Shown: positions 1 through 6,032 of the stretch, piece after piece | How the letters are laid out: every line of letters begins with the position of its first letter | Numbering within the stretch: the first letter of the stretch is position 1 | Program-made: the position numbers and the translations under genes | Source of the DNA: JANXQE01 sp035651635 | Lineage (GTDB): Bacteria; Verrucomicrobiota; Verrucomicrobiia; Limisphaerales; UBA8199 | Direction: 5' to 3' | NCBI GenBank assembly: GCA_035651635.1 | Contig: DASRFK010000198.1 | Coordinates: 1-8,898 of the forward strand | Length of the DNA: 8,898 bases | The notes under the pieces: model-generated | Told to the model about the DNA's origin: nothing | Database searches by the model: none | What the model saw: only the letters and a program-made list of their open reading frames with translations

Positions 1-391
1 AGCCGAACGCCCGAAGGGAAGAAGGACCAGGAACGAAAGAAGGAAGAAGAGCTTTCAGCAGAAGTTCGGAAGAAAAACCCACCGGAAGAAAATACAATTT
101 CAAACCGGCGCCGTTACTGCATTTTCATTCCGCCGCTGACAACTAGACAAGTGACAACTGCGCTTCTCGGTAAATGTGAGGTTTCGGGGGCCATGTATGA
201 AAACCCAGACGGTTCGCCGCTCAAAATCCAAGCAGATTTTTTTGGCAAACCTCGCCACGCACGGCACCCGACTCCAGGCCCATTCGAGAATGCGTCACCA
301 GGCCCGCTCCAGTTCGGGTTGCAGTAGCCTTCTCGACTGCAAAATCACGTTCGGAGCTCGTCATCCGACTGTAGTTCACTACACTTGGGGC
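1..391. other. Left-edge region with no assignable gene
   Basis: The first 90 or so bases are very purine-rich (runs of GAA, AAG, GGA). All three plus-strand frames stay open there for at least 40 codons simply because T is scarce. Frame 1 stays open from the edge to a TAG at 325-327 and would encode a Lys/Glu-rich, then Pro-rich tail that I do not recognise. It could be the end of a gene lying to the left, but the other two frames are almost as open, so I do not call it. The GH172 frame also extends upstream to a GTG at 176 and an ATG at 197, but that extension reads as unstructured basic sequence. A small GTAG/CTAC inverted repeat lies about 10 bases before the ATG at 392. No convincing promoter was seen. 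Confidence 0.4.
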
Positions 392-1921
392 ATGAACCAA
401 CCCCAGCAATGGATAACGCTACTTCTGGCGCTGACTGCTATGAATGCTTCGGCGCAGCTCAACGCGGGAAACCCCCTCGGGGACCTCGAAAAGCTGAAGG
501 ATTTCCAGACGATGCGGACTTCGTCCTCAGACCCGGATTGGAAAAATGGCAATTCAGATTCCCGGCCAATTGAACCTGGTGGGGCCTTGACTTTGGCGAC
601 GCTCGACGGTCCCGGCCAAATCGTACATATCTGGTGCACCATCGCTCATCCGGATGCGTTCTACTCGCGCTTATTGACGCTGCGCATGTATTGGGATGAC
701 GAGCAGCATCCAAGCGTGGAATGCCCAGTCGGGGATTTCTTCGGGATCGGGCACGGTGTCGACAAACCTTTTACCTCACTGCCCATTCGGGTCAGTTCCG
801 ACGGTCGTGGACGGAACTGCTATTGGCCTATGCCATTCAGGAAGAAGGCGCGCATCACGGTCACGAACGAGAGCGCCAGAAGGTGCGACGCGTTTTATTT
901 CTATATCGATTGGCAGAAGCACCCGAGTATCTCCCAGGACAGCGCTTATTTCCACGCGATGTACCGCCAGGAATATCCCTGCATCATGGGCCGCAATTAC
1001 CTGCTGGCCGATCTCGAAGGTCGAGGCCACTATGTCGGCACCATCCAAAGCGTTTACCTGGTTTCACCAGGGTGGTACGGGGAAGGCGACGATTTCTTTT
1101 TCATCGATGGCGAGAAAGAGCCTAGCCTGCGCGGCACCGGCACCGAGGATTATTTCTGCGATGGATGGGGGTTTCGCGAGCAATCCGGGCCTTTTTACGG
1201 CACCCCGTTATGGGAAGGCTTTGACACGGGAGATCGCGGGACTGCTTATCGCTTCCACATTGCCGACCCGGTGGTTTTTCGAAAATCGCTTCGCGTGGAA
1301 ATCGAGCACAAAGGCTCTCAGGTGTTTCCGGATGGCAAGTTCGATGGATTCATCGAGCGCGATGATCTCATGTCCAGTGTTGCCATTTGGTATCAACTCG
1401 AGCCCCACAAACCCTGGCCCGCGCTGCCCCCGGGACGAGAGCGGTTACCCTTCAGTGAAATCACCTTGATCAAAGGCCATGAAGCCGTGGCCACGGCAAA
1501 GCATTCGGAAGCTCCGGTTGAGGTGCAGGAAGTTGCCGGGGTCACGGATGGTAAACAGCTTTGGTTCAAACCAACCGAGGCCGCAGGTTGGGTGGAGGTC
1601 GAGTTTGATAACAAAAAGGAGGAAAGCACCGCGCTGACCTTAAAAATGGTCCACTCCTGGGACTACGGTACTTACCAGGTGAAGCTGGATGGAAAGGATC
1701 TGGCGAAACTTAACCTGTACGCACCGGATGTTACTCCGTCCGAACATAAGCTTGGGTTCCACAAACTTGCTCCTGGCCACCACACGCTGCGCTTTGAGTG
1801 TGTCGGTAAGGCAGCCAATTCCGCGGGCTATTTGCTTGGTTTTGATGCGCTGCAGGCCCGCATTCCCGTTTACAGCAGGCCAACCGACGTAGACCTGCGC
1901 ACACTCCAAAAGAACAACTAA
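392..1921 (+). CDS. Secreted GH172 (DUF2961) family putative glycoside hydrolase
   Basis: This 509-residue protein belongs to the DUF2961 family, now classed as GH172, whose characterised members act on alpha-D-fructofuranosides or D-arabinofuranosides. I chose the ATG at 392 because it opens a hydrophobic segment (residues 8-17) ending in ASA|Q at 21/22, a plausible export signal, although the n-region lacks Lys/Arg. A G-rich stretch just precedes it, but the ribosome site is weak. The family core covers roughly residues 30-345. It holds GWYGEGDDFFFIDGE at 227-241 and GTGTEDYF at 248-255. Glu231 and Glu252 are 21 residues apart, the spacing I recall for the nucleophile and acid/base of the founding GH172 enzyme. 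Residues about 378-492 look like an added beta-sandwich or carbohydrate-binding-like domain. The substrate cannot be told from sequence. It appears monocistronic. Family call strong; enzymatic activity is inference. Confidence 0.85.
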   Translation: MNQPQQWITLLLALTAMNASAQLNAGNPLGDLEKLKDFQTMRTSSSDPDWKNGNSDSRPIEPGGALTLATLDGPGQIVHIWCTIAHPDAFYSRLLTLRMYWDDEQHPSVECPVGDFFGIGHGVDKPFTSLPIRVSSDGRGRNCYWPMPFRKKARITVTNESARRCDAFYFYIDWQKHPSISQDSAYFHAMYRQEYPCIMGRNYLLADLEGRGHYVGTIQSVYLVSPGWYGEGDDFFFIDGEKEPSLRGTGTEDYFCDGWGFREQSGPFYGTPLWEGFDTGDRGTAYRFHIADPVVFRKSLRVEIEHKGSQVFPDGKFDGFIERDDLMSSVAIWYQLEPHKPWPALPPGRERLPFSEITLIKGHEAVATAKHSEAPVEVQEVAGVTDGKQLWFKPTEAAGWVEVEFDNKKEESTALTLKMVHSWDYGTYQVKLDGKDLAKLNLYAPDVTPSEHKLGFHKLAPGHHTLRFECVGKAANSAGYLLGFDALQARIPVYSRPTDVDLRTLQKNN

Positions 1922-1987
1922 CCCCTCGGCTGCAACCTGCGGCGCGGGCGTCCGCCGATAGAGGTCGCCTGGCAAGTCCTTTTGCAC

Positions 1988-2004
1988 GCGCATGTGGCAT
2001 GCGC
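1988..2004. repeat. Short perfect stem-loop downstream of the GH172 gene
   Basis: GCGCATG-TGG-CATGCGC forms a 7-bp perfect stem with a 3-base loop, 66 bases after the GH172 stop. It has no T-run on either side, so it is not a classical intrinsic terminator, though it might help 3' end formation or simply be a palindrome. Confidence 0.4.
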
Positions 2005-2027
2005 ACACGGGCGATTTTGAAATTGGA

Positions 2028-2178
2028 GGTAAGACTCGTCCCGAATTCGGCTGCCGCCTTTGGGCTTGACTCTCAAATAATAGACGCCACTTTGCTTGAG
2101 CATGAACAGGTTCGGTATCTTTGTGGCCATCCAGGTCTGGTTCTTTTCATCCTGGACCAGGAGGTCGTCAGACCCTGT
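2028..2178 (-). pseudogene. Degraded N-terminal fragment of a probable tyrosine recombinase
   Basis: On the minus strand, the frame opening after a TGA at 2179-2181 reads a segment ending in KNQTW, then from an ATG at 2130 reads MATKIPNLFMLKQSGVYYLR followed by VKPKGGSRIRDES. The pattern IPNL...SGVYYLRVK..G..IR.S is what I know from the start of many phage-type integrases (the beginning of the arm/core-binding region). After about 2032 the frame turns into Cys/Arg-rich sequence unlike a protein and stops at 1918-1920, so the SAM-like domain and the catalytic Arg/His/Tyr domain are absent. The fragment lies about 70 bases upstream of the tRNA-Ser and reads away from it. It probably marks a lost integrated element. 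The match is from memory and short; a chance resemblance is possible. Confidence 0.45.
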
Positions 2179-2247
2179 TCAGGTAGTCAACACATGGTTC
2201 AACGCGCCGACCATGCAATCGGCGTAAGTGTCTCATCATAAACTGTT

Positions 2248-2340
2248 GGAGAGATGGCCGAGTGGCTGAAGGCGGCGGTTTGCTAAACCGTTATACGGTC
2301 AAAAGCCGTATCGGGGGTTCGAATCCCCCTCTCTCCGCCA
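2248..2340 (+). tRNA. tRNA-Ser(GCT)
   Basis: A complete class II tRNA of 93 bases with CCA encoded at 2338-2340. The acceptor stem pairs GGAGAGA (2248-2254) with TCTCTCC (2330-2336), and G2337 is the discriminator base. The anticodon stem GCGGT/ACCGT (2275-2279 and 2287-2291) closes the loop TTGCTAA, putting the anticodon GCT at 2282-2284, which reads AGC and AGU serine codons. The long variable arm TACGG...CCGTA and the T-arm GGGGG-TTCGAAT-CCCCC are intact. The long variable arm confirms serine identity. No clear promoter is visible upstream; a weak AT-rich stretch lies at about 2237-2242. Confidence 0.97.
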
Positions 2341-2559
2341 TCAGCAAGACGCTCTTCAATGGGGTGGATTGGGCTGCGGAATTCTGAGACAAAAGACAGC
2401 GGCACCTGGATAGAAAGGCCCGTCAACTATACAGGGATAAAGAGCGAGGGATTGCCTGCCAGAGAAGATTGTTGGAAATGTTGCCGCCAAATCATCCTGT
2501 GCGAAAGAAGAGCTCGCGATCGTGAATCTGGGATTGGTCATTTCCCTTTCAGGAGTGGC

Positions 2560-3810
2560 ATGAGTTTTCCTCCACCCACCGCCCGGCAGGCGCACCTGAT
2601 TTGGCTGGCCCTTACGGGCCTGGCGGTCGCGGTCCTGATCGCTTTGGCGGTGGCTCTCATCTGGAGTCTCGGACGGGTGGTGGACATCCTTTCGCCGGTG
2701 CTGTGGCCGCTGGCGATTGCGGGAGTGCTGTCGTACCTGCTCGATCCGGTGGTAGATTTTCTCGAACACAGATCCCTTTCGCGACCGCGCGCGATCATCA
2801 TGGTGTTCATGGTGGCGCTGCTGCTGGTGACCACCTTCTTTGCGAACGTCGTCCCGCAGCTGGTCAGTGAAACCCGTCAGCTCGCCGCCCGGGTACCGGC
2901 GTACACCGAGCGGTTGCAGCGGCGGCTCGAACATTGGGCTAACCATCCGCCGGCTTTGCTCAAGCGATTTCTTGAAAAGGAAAAGACCAGGGTGGACGAA
3001 GCGGGCTCGAACCTCGCCACCAACTCTTCCACGCCGCTCATGACCACCAATTCGCCTGATTCCGGGATGAGCTCGACCAACCTCGCGACGACGCCCAGCT
3101 CTTCGTTGAATCGCCAGACCCTCGAGACCGCCACCGGCTGGCTGGCCAAAGTGCTCCCCCAAATTGGCGCTTGGATCTTCGGCCAGGTCGGACGGGTGGC
3201 GTCCTGGTTTGGCATCTTCGCGGGCCTGGCTCTGATCCCGGTCTACACGTTTTACTTCTTACTCGAAAAGCGAGGGATTTCGGCGCGCTGGTCGGATTAC
3301 CTGCCGGTGACGGATTCGGGGTTCAAAACCGAGCTGGTGTTCGTGCTGACTTCAATCAACAGCTATTTGATCGCATTTTTCCGAGGGCAAGTGTTGGTGG
3401 CGATTTGTGATGGCGTGCTGTACGGGGTCGGGTTTCTTCTGATTGGCTTGCCGTACGCGCTGCTGATCGGCGTCACGGCCATAGTGCTGACCATGATCCC
3501 GTTTCTGGGCGCCATAGTGACTTGCGTCGGGGCGCTGATTATTGCCCTCGTTCAATTCGGCGATTGGCTGCACCCGTTGCTGGTCCTGCTGGTTTTTGGC
3601 TGCGTTCAGGCTCTTGAAGGATTGGTGATCTCCCCGCGCGTCATGGGGGGACGGGTCGGTCTGCATCCGGTCACCATTATCATTGCGTTAATGGTCGGCA
3701 CGACTCTTCTGGGCGGCTTGCTGGGCGGTATCCTGGCGATCCCGCTCACCGCGGCGCTGCGAGTGATTATGTTTCGGTACGTTTGGAAGCGCCCGGTGAC
3801 GGGACATTAA
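2560..3810 (+). CDS. AI-2E family transporter-like membrane protein (PF01594)
   Basis: This 416-residue polytopic inner-membrane protein of the AI-2E/PerM family is of typical or slightly greater length. Members of this family are tied variously to export of small molecules, Na+/H+ antiport and autoinducer transport, so the substrate is unknown. The ATG at 2560 is preferred because AGGAG at 2551-2555 precedes it and a transmembrane helix begins at once; the frame is open further upstream but reads as non-protein. Helices are visible at about residues 13-35, 44-66 and 77-98, then a cytoplasmic segment, then 213-236 and a cluster from 258 to about 402. Family landmarks include FRGQ at 274-277, IPFLG at 313-317 and LEGLVISPRVMGG from 352 with GLHP at 367-370. 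Residues about 150-185 form an unusual Ser/Thr/Asn-rich insert. Its stop overlaps that of the convergent phosphatase gene. Confidence 0.9.
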   Translation: MSFPPPTARQAHLIWLALTGLAVAVLIALAVALIWSLGRVVDILSPVLWPLAIAGVLSYLLDPVVDFLEHRSLSRPRAIIMVFMVALLLVTTFFANVVPQLVSETRQLAARVPAYTERLQRRLEHWANHPPALLKRFLEKEKTRVDEAGSNLATNSSTPLMTTNSPDSGMSSTNLATTPSSSLNRQTLETATGWLAKVLPQIGAWIFGQVGRVASWFGIFAGLALIPVYTFYFLLEKRGISARWSDYLPVTDSGFKTELVFVLTSINSYLIAFFRGQVLVAICDGVLYGVGFLLIGLPYALLIGVTAIVLTMIPFLGAIVTCVGALIIALVQFGDWLHPLLVLLVFGCVQALEGLVISPRVMGGRVGLHPVTIIIALMVGTTLLGGLLGGILAIPLTAALRVIMFRYVWKRPVTGH

Positions 3811-4376
3811 CTCTTCAGCAGCAGCTGCCGAACATCGACCGCCTCCATGCCGGCGGCGCGGATGGCTTGCATCCCGAGATCCGTATCCTCATAAGCGCGG
3901 CACTGGTGCGGCGGCACGCCGATTTGGCGGGCGGCTTCGAGGAAAATATCGGGGGCCGGTTTTTGGTGTTGAACCATTTCGCTGGTCACCACGGCTTGAA
4001 AAAGAGAGCGGATGCCCAAATGACTCAGCACCTGCTCGATGCCGCTGCGGGTGCCTCCGGAAGCCACCGCCATGGGAATTTTTCCGAAGTGTTCCCGGGC
4101 GATTCCGACGACGACATTAATCGGTTCGACCTGGTCAATCAGCGGCAGGTATTCCGCTTCTTTTTCCCGGGCAACGGCCAGGTGGTCCAGGCCAAGCCCC
4201 TGCTCGGCGCTGAGCATCTTAAGGATGTCGCGCGAGGGCACTCCGCCAAGGGAATAGAAGCGATCGATGGGAAAGTGAATCCGATATCGCCCTGCAATCG
4301 CCTGCCAGGCCCGCCAATGCAATGGCATCGTGTCGGCCAGCGTTCCGTCGCAATCGAAGATCAGACCTTTAATCAT
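3807..4376 (-). CDS. HAD-superfamily sugar-phosphate phosphatase, YqaB-like
   Basis: This 189-residue cytoplasmic hydrolase carries all four HAD motifs: DCDGT (Asp8 nucleophile, Asp10) at 8-12, the motif II serine in VASGG (Ser106), Lys139 in the KPAPD motif, and the acidic motif IV EDTD at 163-166. The helical cap between motifs I and II places it in the beta-phosphoglucomutase-like group. Length, the KPAPD segment and the AAGMEAVDVR ending closely resemble E. coli YqaB, a fructose-1-phosphate/6-phosphogluconate phosphatase, so a small sugar phosphate is the likely substrate, though this is inference. I chose the ATG at 4376 because the HAD fold starts there and a GGAG lies 9 bases upstream; the frame is open to a TTG at 4442 but the extension lacks family resemblance. 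It lies 78 bases downstream of prfA on the same strand and may be cotranscribed with it. Confidence 0.88.
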   Translation of the reverse strand: MIKGLIFDCDGTLADTMPLHWRAWQAIAGRYRIHFPIDRFYSLGGVPSRDILKMLSAEQGLGLDHLAVAREKEAEYLPLIDQVEPINVVVGIAREHFGKIPMAVASGGTRSGIEQVLSHLGIRSLFQAVVTSEMVQHQKPAPDIFLEAARQIGVPPHQCRAYEDTDLGMQAIRAAGMEAVDVRQLLLKS

Positions 4377-4402
4377 GGGTGGCCGCTCCGACTTTGAGTC
4401 CC

Positions 4403-4429
4403 GGAACGCCAGCCGGATGCCGGCGTTCC
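4403..4429 (-). repeat. GC-rich hairpin between prfA and the HAD phosphatase gene
   Basis: GGAACGCC (4403-4410) and GGCGTTCC (4422-4429) form a perfect 8-bp stem around an 11-base loop. A nested alternative pairing, GCCGG-ATG-CCGGC (4412-4424), competes with it. Outer bases can extend the stem with a single bulge. There is no T-run, so a simple terminator is unlikely. It could reduce read-through from prfA, protect mRNA ends, or be a REP-like repeat copy; the sequence alone does not decide. Confidence 0.5.
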
Positions 4430-4454
4430 CGGATCGGCCCAAAGGAGGCGCGAC

Positions 4455-5534
4455 TCATAGCTTGAGGGCCGCCATCTTTTGTTCGAGGTCGTCGGCCATG
4501 AGCGGCTCGATGATCGGATCGACATCGCCTTCAATAATCGCCGGCAAATTGTAAAGAGTCAGTTCGATCCGATGATCGGTGACGCGGTTCTGCGGGAAGT
4601 TGTACGTGCGGATCCGTTCGTTGCGTTCCCCGGTCCCGACCTGGGCTTTGCGTTGGGCGGCGTACTTGGCGTTCTCCTCGGAAATTCGGCGTTCGAGCAA
4701 TCGCGAACGCAACACCGTTAAGGCGCGGGCCTTGTTCTTCTGCTGCGAACGCTGATCGGCGCAGCGCACGATCAGGCCCGAGGGCTTGTGAATGATCTGA
4801 ACCGCCGAATCGGTGGTATTGACCCCCTGCCCTCCCGGACCGGATGCGCGGCAAACACTGATGTCCAGGTCCTCCGGCTTGAGTTCGACATCCACCTCCT
4901 CGGCTTCCGGCAACACAGCCACCGTGCAGGTGCTGGTATGAATCCGGCCTTGGGCCTCGGTAGCGGGCACACGCTGAACGCGGTGCACACCGCTTTCGTA
5001 CTTCAGCCGCTTGTAAACATCCGTGCCGGTAACCTGAAAGACCACTTCCTTGTATCCGCCCAGGTCCGACGCGCTGGAATCCAGTGTCTCGACTTTCCAA
5101 CCGCGGGTCTCGGCATAGCGGGTGTACATCCGGTAGAGATCCGCCGCGAACAACGCGGATTCCTGACCGCCGGCTCCAGCGCGGATCTCGAAAATCGTGT
5201 TGCGCGAATCCGCCGGGTCTGGCGGCAAAATGCCTCGTTGCACTTCCTGGCCAAGCCGGGCCTGCTCGGCTTCGAGCCGGGCGACTTCCTCTTTGGCCAT
5301 TTGCGCCAACTCGGAGTCCGCCGGCTCCTTCTGTAGCAACGCCCGGTTCTCGGCCAAATCCTGGATGGATTTCAGGTACGCCTGCCCCGCGCCGACCAGA
5401 TCTTTGAGCCGCGCGTACTCTTTCGACAATTCCTGGGCGCGTTGCGGGTTGTCAAAGGCCTTGGGATCGCTCAAGGCGGCTTCGACTTCCGCAAACCGGC
5501 GGGCGAATTTGTCAATGTGTGGACGTAAATCCAT
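4455..5534 (-). CDS. prfA: Peptide chain release factor 1 (RF1)
   Basis: This full-length 359-residue class I release factor ends translation at UAA and UAG. The codon-recognition tripeptide is PAT at 190-192, the RF1 form rather than the SPF of RF2. The peptidyl-tRNA hydrolysis loop SGPGGQGVNTTDSAVQ lies at 231-246, with the catalytic GGQ at 234-236; its glutamine is normally methylated by PrmC. The N-terminal helical domain (about 1-100) and the conserved C-terminal YNFPQNRVTDHRI (311-323) are intact. The first glycine-rich motif reads AGAGGQESALF (120-130), a second GGQ-like triplet in the domain 1/2 boundary that is a known family variant position. The ATG at 5532-5534 has GGGAG about 10 bases upstream. 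A probable terminator separates it from rpmE, so it likely has its own promoter in 5535-5617. The gene after it is a HAD phosphatase, not prmC. Confidence 0.98.
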   Translation of the reverse strand: MDLRPHIDKFARRFAEVEAALSDPKAFDNPQRAQELSKEYARLKDLVGAGQAYLKSIQDLAENRALLQKEPADSELAQMAKEEVARLEAEQARLGQEVQRGILPPDPADSRNTIFEIRAGAGGQESALFAADLYRMYTRYAETRGWKVETLDSSASDLGGYKEVVFQVTGTDVYKRLKYESGVHRVQRVPATEAQGRIHTSTCTVAVLPEAEEVDVELKPEDLDISVCRASGPGGQGVNTTDSAVQIIHKPSGLIVRCADQRSQQKNKARALTVLRSRLLERRISEENAKYAAQRKAQVGTGERNERIRTYNFPQNRVTDHRIELTLYNLPAIIEGDVDPIIEPLMADDLEQKMAALKL

Positions 5535-5617
5535 CTCCGAAACACTCCCAATCCATAGATCGAGATTCGAAACGATTGGCGCGAATCACGAAAAGCTTAA
5601 AAAAACCAGCAGGACAC

Positions 5618-5663
5618 AAAAGCAATCCGCCCGAACGGTCAACAAACCATGCGGGCGGAATTG
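5618..5663 (-). terminator. Probable intrinsic terminator of rpmE
   Basis: On the minus strand TCCGCCCG and CGGGCGGA (plus positions 5652-5659 and 5626-5633) form a perfect 8-bp GC-rich stem with an 18-base loop, extendable by three A/T-G/C pairs across a single bulge. A TTTT run (5618-5621) follows the stem, and a TTTTTTT run lies slightly further on at 5599-5605. It begins 12 bases past the rpmE stop. The long loop and short first T-run weaken the call slightly. Confidence 0.6.
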
Positions 5664-5674
5664 AGGGAAAGTGG

Positions 5675-5920
5675 CTAGCGCTTCTTTTTCTTGGTGGCAG
5701 CAGCGGCGGCCTGGGCGGCCTGGGTCTTGGCCATGCGTTGCTGAAACTTATCAACGCGTCCGGCGGTATCGACGAACTTCTGCTGGCCGGTATAAAACGG
5801 GTGGCAGGCGTTGCAAATACCGACGATGATCACCGGCTTGGTGGAGCGGGTCTTAATCACGTTGCCGCACGCGCAACGGATTTCCGCGTCCACATACTTG
5901 GGATGTACGTTCTCTTTCAT
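5675..5920 (-). CDS. rpmE: 50S ribosomal protein L31, zinc-binding form
   Basis: This 81-residue protein of the large ribosomal subunit opens MKENVHPKY, the usual L31 start. Cysteines at 16, 18, 36 and 39 (CAC and CNAC) are the four expected zinc ligands, so it is the C+ zinc-containing form rather than the zinc-free paralogue made under zinc limitation. CGNVIKTRST (18-27) and HPFYTG (40-45) are further family landmarks. The C-terminus is an Ala/Gln-rich stretch ending in KKKKR, longer and more basic than in E. coli and plausible as an rRNA-contacting tail. I chose the ATG at 5918-5920; the frame is open upstream but unrelated to L31. No strong ribosome-binding site precedes it. It is divergent from the toxin-antitoxin module, with 112 bases between start codons. 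Confidence 0.97.
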   Translation of the reverse strand: MKENVHPKYVDAEIRCACGNVIKTRSTKPVIIVGICNACHPFYTGQQKFVDTAGRVDKFQQRMAKTQAAQAAAAATKKKKR

Positions 5921-5932
5921 AAAAGGCCGCAC

Positions 5933-5960
5933 AAGATAGCATCGACCAGGCGGGTGACAA
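5933..5960 (-). promoter_or_regulatory. Candidate promoter of rpmE
   Basis: On the minus strand TTGTCA (5955-5960) is one base off the -35 consensus. It is separated by 16 bases from TATCTT (5933-5938), which is preceded by TGC as in an extended -10. Transcription would start near 5926, leaving only a few bases of leader before the ATG at 5920, in keeping with the lack of a visible ribosome-binding site. Prediction only. Confidence 0.4.
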
Positions 5961-5994
5961 GCCGGAATTTTTCGTTTGCCGGAATTTTTCGTTA
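5961..5994. repeat. Tandem 17-bp duplication in the rpmE / toxin-antitoxin spacer
   Basis: GCCGGAATTTTTCGTTT (5961-5977) is followed directly by GCCGGAATTTTTCGTTA (5978-5994), identical in 16 of 17 positions. Each unit carries a five-T run. It sits just upstream of the presumed antitoxin promoter and behind the rpmE -35 box. It might act as an upstream activating A/T element, be a binding site array, or be a recent slippage duplication. Confidence 0.85.
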
Positions 5995-5998
5995 CCGA

Positions 5999-6026
5999 TT
6001 GCATCTGTAGCACGTTGTGCTACAAT
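5999..6026 (+). promoter_or_regulatory. Promoter with embedded operator palindrome for the toxin-antitoxin operon
   Basis: A perfect inverted repeat TGTAGCAC-GTT-GTGCTACA spans 6006-6024. Its right end overlaps TACAAT (6021-6026), a near-consensus -10 box, and TTGCAT (5999-6004) sits 16 bases upstream as a weak -35. Repressor binding at the palindrome would block RNA polymerase directly, the arrangement expected for autoregulation by the ribbon-helix-helix antitoxin encoded next. The predicted transcription start falls at or within a few bases of the ATG at 6033, so the mRNA may be nearly leaderless. Palindrome seen directly; the promoter and binding are inferred. Confidence 0.65.
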
Positions 6027-6032
6027 CAGGAC

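Noticed and set aside
176..391. Upstream extension of the GH172 gene to GTG 176 or ATG 197
   Set aside because: It would bury the signal peptide 65-72 residues inside the protein, and the extra sequence has no family resemblance.
2205..2224. CGCCGA/TCGGCG hairpin before the tRNA
   Set aside because: Six base pairs with an 8-base loop and no T-run; expected by chance at this GC content.
2492..2512. Segment resembling a degenerate REP-type repeat (TCATCCTGTGCGAAAGAAG)
   Set aside because: Only a partial resemblance to repeats I know, with no inverted partner in the window; too short to annotate.
2356..3162. 268-codon minus-strand open frame
   Set aside because: It lies opposite the transporter gene; its His/Arg/Gln-rich translation is typical of a shadow frame.
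3783..4397. 204-codon plus-strand open frame
   Set aside because: It is antisense to the HAD gene, whose four motifs are clear; the plus-strand translation resembles nothing and results from GC-rich codon bias.
4531..5336. Long frames overlapping prfA on both strands
   Set aside because: prfA is unambiguous with PAT and GGQ motifs; the others are shadows.
5564..5587. GATTCG/CGAATC inverted repeat in the prfA leader as a regulatory site
   Set aside because: A short stem with a 12-base loop and no known leader motif; not enough to call.
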